From contig JBBQLP010000030.1 in the NCBI GenBank assembly GCA_038327995.1, positions 1 through 35,351 of the forward strand: a stretch of 35,351 nucleotides of DNA, given 5' to 3'. Shown here piece after piece: positions 22,621-30,576 of the stretch (within the stretch, counting starts at the first letter, position 1; each line of letters starts with the position of its first letter). The position numbers and the translations under genes are program-made. The DNA comes from CAIOYC01 sp038327995 (GTDB taxonomy: Bacteria; Pseudomonadota; Alphaproteobacteria; Caulobacterales; Caulobacteraceae). The notes below the pieces were generated by a model that ran no database searches, was not told the DNA's origin, and saw nothing but the letters and a program-made list of their open reading frames with translations.

Positions 22621-22938
22621 CTAGGCGCGCCGGCGACGCCAGCCGTAGAGATAAATGTGCGGCCCGCCGGTGACGGTGAGGAAGAAGCCGAGGTCATAGG
22701 CGGCCCCGAGACCCGTCTCGAAGAAGTGCGGACGCCAGGGCAGCACACCCGGCGCGAGCCAGTTGATCAGCTCGGCGATCAGGGTGATTGGCGCAATGAC
22801 GCCGTGCCAGAGGCCAAGGAAGAACTGCGGAAGAACGCCGCCCGCGGCGGCGATGTGCGCATCGGTCGATCCGGCCGCGCATCCTCCGAGGCAAAGAAGC
22901 AGAACGCCCACGCCAACTATACCAACTGCCTTCGTCAT
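22621..22938 (-). CDS. Small membrane lipoprotein of unknown function
   Basis: A 105-residue product from the ATG at 22938, with a strong GGGAGAG SD. The signal and lipobox are MTKAVGIVGVGVLLLCLGGC (Cys20, Ala at +2). Two hydrophobic stretches follow, FFLGLWHGVIAPITLIAELI and LGFFLTVTGGPHIYLYGW. The FLGLWHGxIAPxTLI sequence marks a family of small bacterial membrane proteins I have seen but cannot name. A longer frame to 23175 would translate the REP repeat (WVLGSSPRMTR) and is rejected. It converges on asnB with 6 nt between stops. Confidence 0.75.
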   Translation of the reverse strand: MTKAVGIVGVGVLLLCLGGCAAGSTDAHIAAAGGVLPQFFLGLWHGVIAPITLIAELINWLAPGVLPWRPHFFETGLGAAYDLGFFLTVTGGPHIYLYGWRRRRA

Positions 22939-23107
22939 GTTCGACTCTCCCGATGGATTGATCGCGAAATACCGCGACATTGATTGGGGCCGGATACTGG
23001 TAAGCGGTGGCCTGTCGTTCGGTTGTGTGGAACCCCACGAATAGCAACGCTTGTTAAGGATTAGCGTTCCAAGTGCGGCAGATGCGCTGCGAGCCCACCC
23101 TTCTCTT

Positions 23108-23188
23108 GTCATTCTCGGGCTCGACCCGAGAACCCAGCAGCGGTGAGCGTCCAGTTTGCTGGGTTCCCGGCTCAAGACCGGGAATGAC
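23108..23188. repeat. Inverted pair of REP elements
   Basis: The left unit has stem TCTCGGG (23113-23119) and CCCGAGA (23125-23131). The right unit has TTCCCGG (23164-23170) and CCGGGAA (23178-23184). The pair is framed by outer arms GTCATTC (23108-23114) and GAATGAC (23182-23188), and by AACCCAGC (23131-23138) facing GCTGGGTT (23158-23165). This is the BIME-like layout of REP sequences. It lies downstream of the YbjN-like gene and upstream of the lipoprotein gene. Confidence 0.75.
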
Positions 23189-23212
23189 GGAAGTAAAGAA
23201 GCGGGCCGTCCC

Positions 23213-23713
23213 CTAAGCCGTGCCCACCGTCTCGAACATACAGGCGGCGATGGCGTCCGTCGCTGACTTGCCCTTGGTCATGAAGTCGAAGGCGGGGAAG
23301 AAGCGGTCGGCTGACTCCACCGCCGCATCGATCATCGAAGCCGCCTGAGCGAGCGTGGGGCGGTCGCCGGTCGATAGCGCCATGGCGTGGCGGAAGACGA
23401 TCTCGCCGTCCTCGGCCCAGACCTCGAAATGGCCGAGCCAGACCCGCTGGTTGATCAGCGAGACCAGTTCATAGGCCGAGGCGCGCTTGCCCTTGGCGAT
23501 GCGGATATCCAGCGACAGGCAAAGCTGCAGGCAGTCCGCCTCTGGTCGCCATGCGAACCACAGCTCATAGTCCTTCCAGTCGCCGGTGAGGGCGAAGGCC
23601 AGATCGCCGTCGTCGGTGCGGTCGAACTCCAGATTTTCGGCGGTAAGCACGTGCTCAACCACGTCCAGCGGATCGACGCCGATTTCGGTGTCTTCGGGTA
23701 GGGGCGTATCCAT
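23213..23713 (-). CDS. YbjN-domain protein
   Basis: A 166-residue soluble protein of the YbjN / type III secretion-chaperone-like fold. It is marked by the alternating strand-helix pattern VVEHVLTAENLEFDRTDDGD, LCLSLDIRIAKGKRASAYEL, SLINQRVWLGHFEVWAEDGE and the ending with FFPAFDFM. I chose the ATG at 23713 because AAGGGA then lies 9 nt upstream; the ATG at 23722 abuts it. The biochemical role of this family is undefined. The neighbour is ubiK, 96 nt upstream on the same strand, which may be co-transcribed. Confidence 0.82.
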   Translation of the reverse strand: MDTPLPEDTEIGVDPLDVVEHVLTAENLEFDRTDDGDLAFALTGDWKDYELWFAWRPEADCLQLCLSLDIRIAKGKRASAYELVSLINQRVWLGHFEVWAEDGEIVFRHAMALSTGDRPTLAQAASMIDAAVESADRFFPAFDFMTKGKSATDAIAACMFETVGTA

Positions 23714-23809
23714 ACGCGACATTCCCTTGGGCGGCCGGCGCAGCGTGGGAGACACCGCATTCGACTCAGGCCCGACGGATAGGAGTCTAAGAGTGATTTG
23801 GCCTCGGGC

Positions 23810-24073
23810 TCAACCGGCGTCGTCCGCAGGGCGAGCGCCCGGCGCGGGAGTGCTCGATTTGGCGAGTTCGGCGCGAAGCTGAGCGATTTCGCTGGTGAAC
23901 ATCGCCTTCATGGCTTCGAACTCGTCCCTGCGCACCAGATCAAGCTCGGTGGCCACGCGGTTGGCCTGGGCGCGCATGGCGGCCTTGGCCTCATCGCCCG
24001 CGCTCTGGGCCAGGCCCATGGCGTTTTCCACCGCCTTGCCGATCTCGTCGAGGAAGGGATTGCGGGTCTGCAT
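23810..24073 (-). CDS. ubiK: Ubiquinone biosynthesis accessory factor UbiK (BMFP family)
   Basis: An 87-residue protein of the membrane-fusogenic (BMFP) family. UbiK helps the aerobic ubiquinone-synthesis complex and lipid binding. It starts MQTRNPFLDEIGKAVENAMG, has an amphipathic helix, and ends in a coiled-coil segment (RRDEFEAMKAMFTSEIAQLR) before a low-complexity tail. All are family hallmarks. It is divergent from ubiA, with about 148 nt between start codons, so the two ubiquinone genes may share a control region. Longer frames upstream into ubiA are shadows. Confidence 0.9.
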   Translation of the reverse strand: MQTRNPFLDEIGKAVENAMGLAQSAGDEAKAAMRAQANRVATELDLVRRDEFEAMKAMFTSEIAQLRAELAKSSTPAPGARPADDAG

Positions 24074-24221
24074 GGGCGGCGAAAGTCCGAAAAGCGGGGT
24101 CGATACCTTATATGGGCGAGGGCGACGCCTTTGCGAAGGGGCGCGGGTGAAAGGACTGTGGAGAGGGCCTGCAATACAGCGGTTCTTGACGCCCGATTGA
24201 GTCTGGGTCCTAGAACGCCCT

Positions 24222-25145
24222 ATGAGCGACGTCCCCCTGCCCGACGCTACACACGACAACTGGGTCGACCGGCGGGCTCCGGTGTGGGCGCGGCCGTGGC
24301 TGAAGCTGGGGCGGTTCGACCGCCCGGCAGGGGCGTGGCTCCTGCTGCTGCCGGGGTGGCAGGGGATCGCCCTGGCCTGCGCCATGCAGGGACGCGCGCC
24401 GGACTGGACGCTGCTCATCCGCTTCGCCATCGGCGCGGTGGTGATGCGAGCGGCGGGGTGCGCCTTCAACGACATCGTGGATCGGGACATCGACGCCAAG
24501 GTGGCGCGCACGGCGCTGCGCCCCATTCCCTCCGGCCAGCTCAGCGTGAAACAGGCGTGGGCGTTCGTGATCGGGTGCAGCCTGATCGGGCTGGTGATCC
24601 TTCTCACCTTGAACCCCGTCGCCATCGGGCTCGGCGTGCTGTCGCTGGGCCTGGTGGCCGCCTACCCCTTCATGAAGCGGATCACCTGGTGGCCGCAGGC
24701 GTGGCTGGGGCTGACTTTCAACTGGGGCGTCCTGCTCGGCTATGCGGCTGTAGAGGGCGGAATCGGATCGGAGCCGCTTCTGCTCTACGCGTCCGGCGTG
24801 TTCTGGACCCTCGGCTACGACACCATCTACGCCTTGCAGGATATCGAGGATGACGCGCTGGCGGGGGTGAAATCCAGCGCGCGCAGGCTCGGCCCCAATG
24901 TGCGGCAGGGAGTGGCGATCTTCTACACGATCAGCGCCTCGCTCGCCCTTGCGGCGGGCTGGACCGGGGGGCTGGGCTTTCCGTTCCTCCTGTTTGCGGC
25001 AGGGTTTGCGGTGCACCTGGCGCTTCAGGTGCGGCGGTTGAGGCCGAGCGATCCAGCAGGCGCCCTCTCCATCTTCCGCTCCAACCGCGACGCCGGACTG
25101 ATCCTGGCGCTGGCGTTCGCCCTGGGGGCGTGGCGGGGCGGCTGA
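24222..25145 (+). CDS. ubiA: 4-hydroxybenzoate polyprenyltransferase UbiA
   Basis: Integral membrane enzyme that prenylates 4-hydroxybenzoate, the first committed step of ubiquinone synthesis. It is 307 residues with about eight membrane helices. The two aspartate motifs for prenyl diphosphate and Mg are present: NDIVDRDID at 83-91 and YDTIYALQDIEDD at 199-211. RPAGAWLLLLPGWQGIALA and RPIPSGQLS are also typical. The start ATG at 24222 has only a weak SD. It is divergent from ubiK and convergent with an LprI-like gene. Confidence 0.95.
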   Translation: MSDVPLPDATHDNWVDRRAPVWARPWLKLGRFDRPAGAWLLLLPGWQGIALACAMQGRAPDWTLLIRFAIGAVVMRAAGCAFNDIVDRDIDAKVARTALRPIPSGQLSVKQAWAFVIGCSLIGLVILLTLNPVAIGLGVLSLGLVAAYPFMKRITWWPQAWLGLTFNWGVLLGYAAVEGGIGSEPLLLYASGVFWTLGYDTIYALQDIEDDALAGVKSSARRLGPNVRQGVAIFYTISASLALAAGWTGGLGFPFLLFAAGFAVHLALQVRRLRPSDPAGALSIFRSNRDAGLILALAFALGAWRGG

Positions 25146-25194
25146 GAGCGCACTTTGCACCTCGAAGATCGACTGCGAGGGCCGACTGGCCCCC

Positions 25195-25545
25195 TTAGAA
25201 CGGTCCGTGGGTATAGACCTCGTCCAGCACCGCTTGCAGCGCCGCCTGTCTATGGTCGTAGGCGGCGTTCAGGCACTGGCGGTTGGCGCCGCAGGCGTGG
25301 CGGCCTTTCAGCCAATGGGTCTGGGCGTCGTCGAGCACACCCCGGCGACCCATGGCGAGGAAGTGACCGGCGATCTGATAGGTTGTCGCCATCCGCACAT
25401 CCTTGTCGTTCAGCGCGCGGTCGGCGCAGATGGCCCGCTCGTCCGCCGCCCGCGCCCGCGCGCAGTTGAAACTGGCGGCCTCAGCGGCTCCCGCGCCGAA
25501 CAGCGCGGCGGAAACGGCAAGGATGAAGGTCAGGCGAAGGGTCAT
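25195..25545 (-). CDS. Exported LprI/DUF1311-like cysteine protein
   Basis: A 116-residue periplasmic protein. The signal peptide ends near AEA-AS (23-25). The mature part has four cysteines (C28, C40, C85, C91) in the pattern FNCARARAADERAIC, LNDKDVRMATTY, then QTHWLKGRHACGANRQC and LNAAYDHR. This is the DUF1311/LprI pattern, some members of which inhibit lysozyme. Inhibitor function here is only a family-based guess. A GGGCC-GACT-GGCCC hairpin (25179-25192) lies between this gene and the convergent ubiA. Confidence 0.78.
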   Translation of the reverse strand: MTLRLTFILAVSAALFGAGAAEAASFNCARARAADERAICADRALNDKDVRMATTYQIAGHFLAMGRRGVLDDAQTHWLKGRHACGANRQCLNAAYDHRQAALQAVLDEVYTHGPF

Positions 25546-25670
25546 GCAGGGGCTCTCGATCAGGCTGATCCAAGGGTAGCGCGCGCCATCGGCCCTTGAT
25601 ACCCGGCGTTTGGGGGATCATTGTTCAGGTAAGCGAAAACTACGCCTTACCCGCCAACCGGAGCCATTCC

Positions 25671-26681
25671 GTGCCCGCCGCCGCCCGCGTCGACCCCAGG
25701 GACTTCTTCACCGACCAGGAGTGGGCGGGCCTTTCGGTGCGCTCGAACTGGCGGGGGCTGCTTATGGTGGCGCACGCGTGGAGCGTGATCCTGCTGGCAG
25801 GCGCGATGTTCGTGCTCTGGCCCAATCCAGGCACACTGATCCTGGCGGTGATGCTGATCGGCGCGCGCCAGCTTGGCCTCGCCATCCTGGTGCACGAGGC
25901 GGCGCACGCGGCCCTGCACAAGGACATGACGATCAATGACAAGGTCGCCCAGTGGCTCTGCGGCGCGCCGGTGGGAGCCAACCTCTACCGCTACCGCCCC
26001 TATCACCTGACCCACCACAGGTTCGCGCAGCAGACGGAAGACCCGGACCTCGGCCTTTCCGCCCCCTTTCCCACCACCCGCGCCTCGCTACGCCGCAAGG
26101 TGATCCGCGACCTGACCGGCCAGACCTTCTTCAAACAGCGCATCAGCCCGACCATCGCCGCCTATCGCACGAGGAAGGCCAAGGGGCTTAGCCACGAGCA
26201 GGTGGCCGTGGCGCTATGGGACTTCTGGGGACCGTTCGTGATCGCCAACGGAGTGATCTGGGGCGCCTTGACGCTGGCAGGCCTGTGGTGGACCTGGCCG
26301 GTCTTGTGGCTGCTGCCGATGGCGACCTGGTATCCGCTCGTGACGCGCCTTCGCAACATCGCCGAGCACGCGCTCGTGGCCAAGGACGAGGCCGACCCCC
26401 TGCGTCACGCCCGCACCACCCGCGCCAACTGGATCGAGCGGGCGCTGATCGCGCCCTACTACGTCAACTATCACTGCGAACATCATATGTTCATGCACCT
26501 GCCGTCGTGGTCGCTGCCCAAGGCGCACCGGATTCTGAGCGCCAAGGGCATGGTCGAGCGGATGGAGGTTCAGCCGGGCTATCTGACAGTATTGCGTCAG
26601 GCGACCGCACGGCTTGCATCGGACGGGCCCGTTCCCAGGAGCGCGCCCGGCGGCGCTGGCTCGTCCGTTCCGTTCGGTTGA
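25671..26681 (+). CDS. Membrane fatty-acid desaturase family protein
   Basis: Diiron membrane desaturase or hydroxylase of 336 residues. The three histidine boxes are complete: HEAAHAALH (75-83), HLTHH (112-116) and HCEHH (268-272), with the RNIAEHA helix before the last. Hydrophobic segments lie near 35-70 and 185-225. I chose a GTG start at 25671 (MPAAARVDPRDFFTDQEW) because GGAG lies 7 nt upstream; a TTG at 25596 would add 25 unlikely residues. Its stop overlaps the TTG start of the methyltransferase gene. It probably desaturates membrane acyl chains, but carotenoid-modifying relatives share the boxes. Confidence 0.88.
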   Translation: MPAAARVDPRDFFTDQEWAGLSVRSNWRGLLMVAHAWSVILLAGAMFVLWPNPGTLILAVMLIGARQLGLAILVHEAAHAALHKDMTINDKVAQWLCGAPVGANLYRYRPYHLTHHRFAQQTEDPDLGLSAPFPTTRASLRRKVIRDLTGQTFFKQRISPTIAAYRTRKAKGLSHEQVAVALWDFWGPFVIANGVIWGALTLAGLWWTWPVLWLLPMATWYPLVTRLRNIAEHALVAKDEADPLRHARTTRANWIERALIAPYYVNYHCEHHMFMHLPSWSLPKAHRILSAKGMVERMEVQPGYLTVLRQATARLASDGPVPRSAPGGAGSSVPFG

Positions 26682-27343
26682 ACGATCCACCGCTGGCCAT
26701 CCAGGATCGCCGCGCCTTCATCCTCGCCAACACCCGCCTGCAACGCCCGCCGCACACGCCGGAGATCGCGCTGCATCTGGCGGACGAGATCACCCCGATC
26801 TGGCGGCTGACCGAGGAGCGGCTGGGCGAACTTGGCCTCGACCCGCCGTTCTGGGCCTTCGCCTGGGCGGGCGGGCAGGCCCTGGCGCGCTATGTGATGG
26901 ATCACCCGGAAACGGTAGCGGGCAAGCGCGTGCTCGATTTCGCCTCGGGCTCGGGTCTGGTGGGAATCGCGGCCATGAAGGCAGGGGCGATGAGCGTCCT
27001 CGCCGCCGACATCGACCCCTTCTGCGCCGACGCCATCGCCCTGAACGCTGAGGTGAACGGCGTGAGCATCGCCTTCAGCGCCCAGAACCTTCTCGACGGT
27101 GATCCGGCAGACGTGGAGGTGATTCTGGCGGGGGACATCTCCTACGAGCGGCCCGTAGCGGAGCGGGTGCGCGGGTGGCTGGCGGCGGCGCGTGAGCGCG
27201 GCGTGAGCGTTTTGCTGGGCGATCCCCGCCGCAGCTATTTCTCGACCGAGGGTCTTGTCCCGCTGGCGGAATACGAGGTGGAGACCACCCGCGAACTTGA
27301 AGATTTTGCCGTCAAGCGCACAGGCGTCTGGACATTCGCATGA
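26678..27343 (+). CDS. Class I SAM methyltransferase, ETF-beta lysine methyltransferase-like
   Basis: A 221-residue seven-beta-strand methyltransferase. SAM motif I is VLDFASGSGLVG (85-96), with acidic D111/D113 after it. PFWAFAWAGGQALARY (57-72), AGDISYE and GDPRRSYF (181-188) are the signatures of the ETFBKMT group, which methylates lysines of the electron-transfer flavoprotein beta subunit; alphaproteobacterial members are known. The likely start is TTG at 26678, overlapping the desaturase stop as TTGA; no ATG is available before the conserved domain. Longer frames from 26216 are out-of-frame shadow of the desaturase. The substrate is inferred from family likeness; a ribosomal-protein substrate (PrmA-like) is a less likely alternative. 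Confidence 0.85.
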   Translation: MNDPPLAIQDRRAFILANTRLQRPPHTPEIALHLADEITPIWRLTEERLGELGLDPPFWAFAWAGGQALARYVMDHPETVAGKRVLDFASGSGLVGIAAMKAGAMSVLAADIDPFCADAIALNAEVNGVSIAFSAQNLLDGDPADVEVILAGDISYERPVAERVRGWLAAARERGVSVLLGDPRRSYFSTEGLVPLAEYEVETTRELEDFAVKRTGVWTFA

Positions 27344-27386
27344 ACTTCGGTTTGAATAGAACGTATAGAGAACAACCGGTGGCGAG

Positions 27387-27728
27387 ATGCGTGAAGACGG
27401 CAAGATCGACTATGTGGAAATGCCCGGCGGCGACCTGGCCACGCTGAAGGCTTTCTACCGCGACGCCTTCGGTTGGGGCTTCACCGACTATGGCCCCGAC
27501 TACGTCGCCTATAACGAAGGACTGGACGGCGGCTTCGACGGCGATCCGGCCTCGGCGATGAGCAAGCCGTTGGTTGTGCTCTATTCCAAGGACTTGGAAG
27601 CCATGCTCGTACGGGTGCGGGGCGCAGGCGGGGTGATCGTCAAGCCGATCTTCGCCTTCCCAGGCGGGCGACGGTTCCATTTCCAGGACCCGTCGGGCAA
27701 CGAGGTCGCCGCCTGGTCTGACGCCTAG
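27387..27728 (+). CDS. VOC (glyoxalase/dioxygenase-fold) family protein
   Basis: A 113-residue single-VOC-module pair: KIDYVEMPGGDLATLKAFYR opens the fold and GGRRFHFQDPSGNEVAAWSD closes it. Metal-binding candidates are E11 region residues and E107 in GNEVAAW. Members of this type bind small ligands or confer drug tolerance, but the sequence does not say which. GGTGGCGAG before the ATG acts as a weak SD. The stop shares a CTAG with the stop of the SDR gene on the opposite strand. Confidence 0.82.
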   Translation: MREDGKIDYVEMPGGDLATLKAFYRDAFGWGFTDYGPDYVAYNEGLDGGFDGDPASAMSKPLVVLYSKDLEAMLVRVRGAGGVIVKPIFAFPGGRRFHFQDPSGNEVAAWSDA

Positions 27729-28603
27729 AACCGCGGATGAAAGTCCCGCGGAGCCCAGCTAAGGTCGCGCTGCGCCGGGGCGGGATCGAAGGTCAGGTCC
27801 TCGCCGATGCGGGCGCCCATCTGCACCGTCACGCCAGGAAGGAGCGGTCTGGCGAGGGTCAGGGCCAGCTTGAACAGGCTGGGGGGAATGGTGACGATGC
27901 GCGGCCTTCGACCCAGCCCCTCGAACACCCGCTCCACCATCGCGCGGTAGGTCAGCGTCTCGGCCCCTGGCAGGTCGTAGGCACAGCCCGACGCAGCCCC
28001 GCTACTTATCGCAGCCAGGGCGCCGATGGCGAGGTCTTCGGCGTGAACCGGCTGGCGCAGGCCCTCTCCCCCGCCCGCGAGCGGGAGGGCGCCGAAGCGC
28101 CGGATGAGCCCCGCCAGTCGCGAGACGTTCCCGTCCTGCCCCTCAGCGTAGATCAAGGTGGGACGCAGGATGGTCCAGCCAATTCCGTGCGACTCGCAAA
28201 AGGCGATGGTGCGCGCCTCGCCGTCCGCCAGCATTGCAGCGACATCGCGCTCGTAGGGTGAGGTCGACGCCGCCTTGGTGAATCGGCTTGTGGAAGAAAA
28301 AGCAATGAGCCGCGTCGCGCCGAGGGCGTTCAGGGCGGGGAGCGCGTCCGGCAGGAGCCAGATGGGGGAGAGGCTGAAGACGGTCTGGACCGATCCGATC
28401 ATCGCCAGCCTATCGGGTTCGGTGAGATCGGCTTGAATCCAGCGGGCAACGTCGCGCCCTTCACCCCTGCGCGGTTCCCCCGCCCCGCTCCTGCGGGTCA
28501 GGACGCAAGGCGCCGCGCCGCGCTCAACCAGCATGGGCACAAGGAACCGCCCGACGAGACTGGTTCCGCCCAGAACCAGCGTCTGTCCCCCGTCCGCGTT
28601 CAT
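27725..28603 (-). CDS. Atypical short-chain dehydrogenase / NAD(P)-binding epimerase-like protein
   Basis: A 292-residue Rossmann protein. The dinucleotide loop is LVLGGTSLVGRFLVPML, near residues 9-25. The usual YxxxK catalytic pair is not intact (SPYERDVA), as in atypical SDRs such as the NDUFA9 and NmrA-like groups. ILRPTLIYAEGQDGNVSRLA and QPVHAEDLAIGALAAI are the substrate-domain signatures. I chose the ATG at 28603 (MNADGGQTLVLGG); the longer frame to 28729 has no SD and crosses the MAPEG start. It may be a sugar-nucleotide or quinone-related reductase, or simply a cofactor-binding protein. Confidence 0.8.
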   Translation of the reverse strand: MNADGGQTLVLGGTSLVGRFLVPMLVERGAAPCVLTRRSGAGEPRRGEGRDVARWIQADLTEPDRLAMIGSVQTVFSLSPIWLLPDALPALNALGATRLIAFSSTSRFTKAASTSPYERDVAAMLADGEARTIAFCESHGIGWTILRPTLIYAEGQDGNVSRLAGLIRRFGALPLAGGGEGLRQPVHAEDLAIGALAAISSGAASGCAYDLPGAETLTYRAMVERVFEGLGRRPRIVTIPPSLFKLALTLARPLLPGVTVQMGARIGEDLTFDPAPAQRDLSWAPRDFHPRF

Positions 28604-28727
28604 CAGCCGCCGTCCATGCTTCGCTGCTACAGCGAGGCCCGCCGCGCGTCCACCGCCCTTGCACCTGCGCTCAAGCTTGCCCTTAATACGCGCTCGGTCG
28701 CGAGGGGCCGTATCATCGGCGTCTTCC

Positions 28728-29135
28728 ATGGATACGGTCGTTTCTCCCGCCAGCCACGCCGCCGCCCTTTGGGCCGGGCTGATGGTGCTGCTGATGCTGG
28801 TGCTGTCGGTTCTGGTGGTGCGCCAGCGCCAGAAACATCACGTGCTGATCGGCGACGGGGGCGTGCCTGACTTGCAACAGGCTACCCGCGCCTTTGGCAA
28901 TGCAGCGGAGTATGCGCCCGCAGGCATCGGCGTGCTTGCGTTGCTGGCAGTGGTGGGCGCTCAGCCACTCGTGGTGCACGCGGTTGGCGTCCTGCTGTTG
29001 GTAGGCAGGCTGGGTCACGCCTGGGGCATCTCCACCAGTCCCGGTGCAACCATCTGGCGGACAGGCGGGATGATGCTGACGTGGCTGGCCTTCCTGATCG
29101 GCGGGGCGCTCTTGCTCTTCTATAGCGTGCCCTAG
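28728..29135 (+). CDS. MAPEG-family membrane protein
   Basis: A 135-residue integral membrane protein with four predicted helices. RAFGNAAEYAPAGIGVLALL and VGRLGHAWGISTSPG match the MAPEG family (glutathione- and eicosanoid-linked membrane proteins). In bacteria these are usually of unknown substrate, often glutathione-dependent. The start at 28728 (MDTVVSPASHAAALWAG) is placed by the conserved first helix; the N-terminal extension to 28533 is out of family. It is divergent from the SDR gene, with 124 nt between starts. Confidence 0.88.
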   Translation: MDTVVSPASHAAALWAGLMVLLMLVLSVLVVRQRQKHHVLIGDGGVPDLQQATRAFGNAAEYAPAGIGVLALLAVVGAQPLVVHAVGVLLLVGRLGHAWGISTSPGATIWRTGGMMLTWLAFLIGGALLLFYSVP

Positions 29136-29244
29136 ACTTCCATCGGACGCGAAGGGCGACTATCTGCCGTCCTTGAGCCGCTTGCCCCCTGCGGGCGAAC
29201 CGCGCCAAAAACGCTCCTCCTCGCCTTTCTGGACAGATTGATTC

Positions 29245-30576
29245 ATGGACCCGGCCATTCTGCACGACCTCGTAAAGGCCGCCCGCGCGGCTGGCGCAGA
29301 CGCCGCCGAGGCTGTGGGGGCCGAGCGCAGCGCCTTGTCGGTCGGTGTGCGGCTGGGCGCGCTGGAAGAAGTGGAGCGCGAAGAGGCCCGCGACCTCGGC
29401 CTGCGGGTCTTTGTCGGTCAGCGGCAAGCGGTGGTGTCGGGCTCCGACATATCTACCGCCGCGCGCGCCAAGCTGGTGGAGCGGGCGGTGGCGATGGCGC
29501 GGATCGCCCCGGAAGACCCCTACGCCGGGTTCGCGCCGCAGGAGCGGCTGGCGCAAGGCCCCTTCCCCGACCTTGATCTCTACGATCCCACCGAACGCTC
29601 CCCCGAAGCCCTGGAAGCTCTGGCCGTGGAGGCCGAAGAGGCCGCCCGCGCGGTGCCGGGCGTCGCCAATTCCGACGGCGGCTCGGCGAGTTGGTCCACT
29701 TCGGGCTGGAGCTTTGTCACCAGCCACGGCTTCGAGGGACGACACAAGGCGTCGGGCTTTTCACTCTCCGCTTCGGTGATCGCGGGCGAGGGTTCGGCCA
29801 TGGAGCGAGGCGGCGAGGGCCGCTCTGTGCGTCACGCCGCCGACCTGCCCTCTCCCGCCAGCATCGGAACCACGGCGGGAGAGCGCGCCGTCTCCCACCT
29901 TGGTCCGCGCAAGCTTTCCAGCATTACCGCGCCGGTGATCTTCGAGAACCGCATCGCCGCCTCCATCATCGGCCCGTTTCTGGGGGCCATCGCGGGCACG
30001 GCGGTAGCGCGGGGGGTTTCCTTTCTAAAGGACAAGCTTGGCCAGCCCGTGTTCGCCTCGGGGGTCAACCTGACCGACAACCCACATCGCCAGCGGGGAT
30101 TGGGCTCGGCCCCCTTCGACGATGAAGGAGTGGCCACCACCGCGATGAAGCTGATCGACGACGGGGTGCTGACCACCTGGCTCCTGAACAGCGCCGCGGC
30201 CCGGCAACTGAAGCTTCAAACCACCGGCCACGCCTCGCGAGGGCTGGCGGGCGCGCCCGGCGTCTCGACCCACAACCTGACAGTGGAGCCCGGCGCAGAG
30301 AGCCGCGAGGCGCTGATGAAGCAGGCGGGCAAGGGTCTTTTCGTCACCTCCATGTTCGGGCCGTCTCTGAACGGCAATACCGGCGACTGGTCGGTGGGGG
30401 TGTCGGGCTTCTGGTTCGAGGATGGCGAGATCGCCTACCCCGTGTCGGGCGTCACCGTGGCGGCGAACCTGATCGAGCTTTACGCCCGCATGATCCCGGC
30501 CAACGATCTGGAAATCCGGGGATCGACCAATTCCCCCAGCCTGTTCATCGATGGACTGGCCATCGCGGGCAAGTGA
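29245..30576 (+). CDS. pmbA: PmbA/TldE-family protein (partner subunit of the TldD-TldE protease)
   Basis: A 443-residue protein of the modulator-of-gyrase family. TldE/PmbA forms a heterodimer with TldD, which alone carries the HExxxH zinc site; no such motif is visible here, as expected for TldE. Signatures are GVANSDGGSASWSTSGWSF, SHLGPRKLSSITAPVIFENR, LTDNPHRQRGLGSAPFDDEG and the closing SVGVSGFWFEDGEIAYPVSG. The start is ATG 29245. Its stop overlaps the GTG of cysQ as GTGA. The pmbA-cysQ-DUF4170 order is common in alphaproteobacteria. Confidence 0.93.
   Translation: MDPAILHDLVKAARAAGADAAEAVGAERSALSVGVRLGALEEVEREEARDLGLRVFVGQRQAVVSGSDISTAARAKLVERAVAMARIAPEDPYAGFAPQERLAQGPFPDLDLYDPTERSPEALEALAVEAEEAARAVPGVANSDGGSASWSTSGWSFVTSHGFEGRHKASGFSLSASVIAGEGSAMERGGEGRSVRHAADLPSPASIGTTAGERAVSHLGPRKLSSITAPVIFENRIAASIIGPFLGAIAGTAVARGVSFLKDKLGQPVFASGVNLTDNPHRQRGLGSAPFDDEGVATTAMKLIDDGVLTTWLLNSAAARQLKLQTTGHASRGLAGAPGVSTHNLTVEPGAESREALMKQAGKGLFVTSMFGPSLNGNTGDWSVGVSGFWFEDGEIAYPVSGVTVAANLIELYARMIPANDLEIRGSTNSPSLFIDGLAIAGK

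Noticed and set aside
22939..23175. N-terminal extension of the small lipoprotein
   Set aside because: It translates the REP repeat (SSPRMTR); the internal ATG at 22938 has a strong SD and starts a lipoprotein signal.
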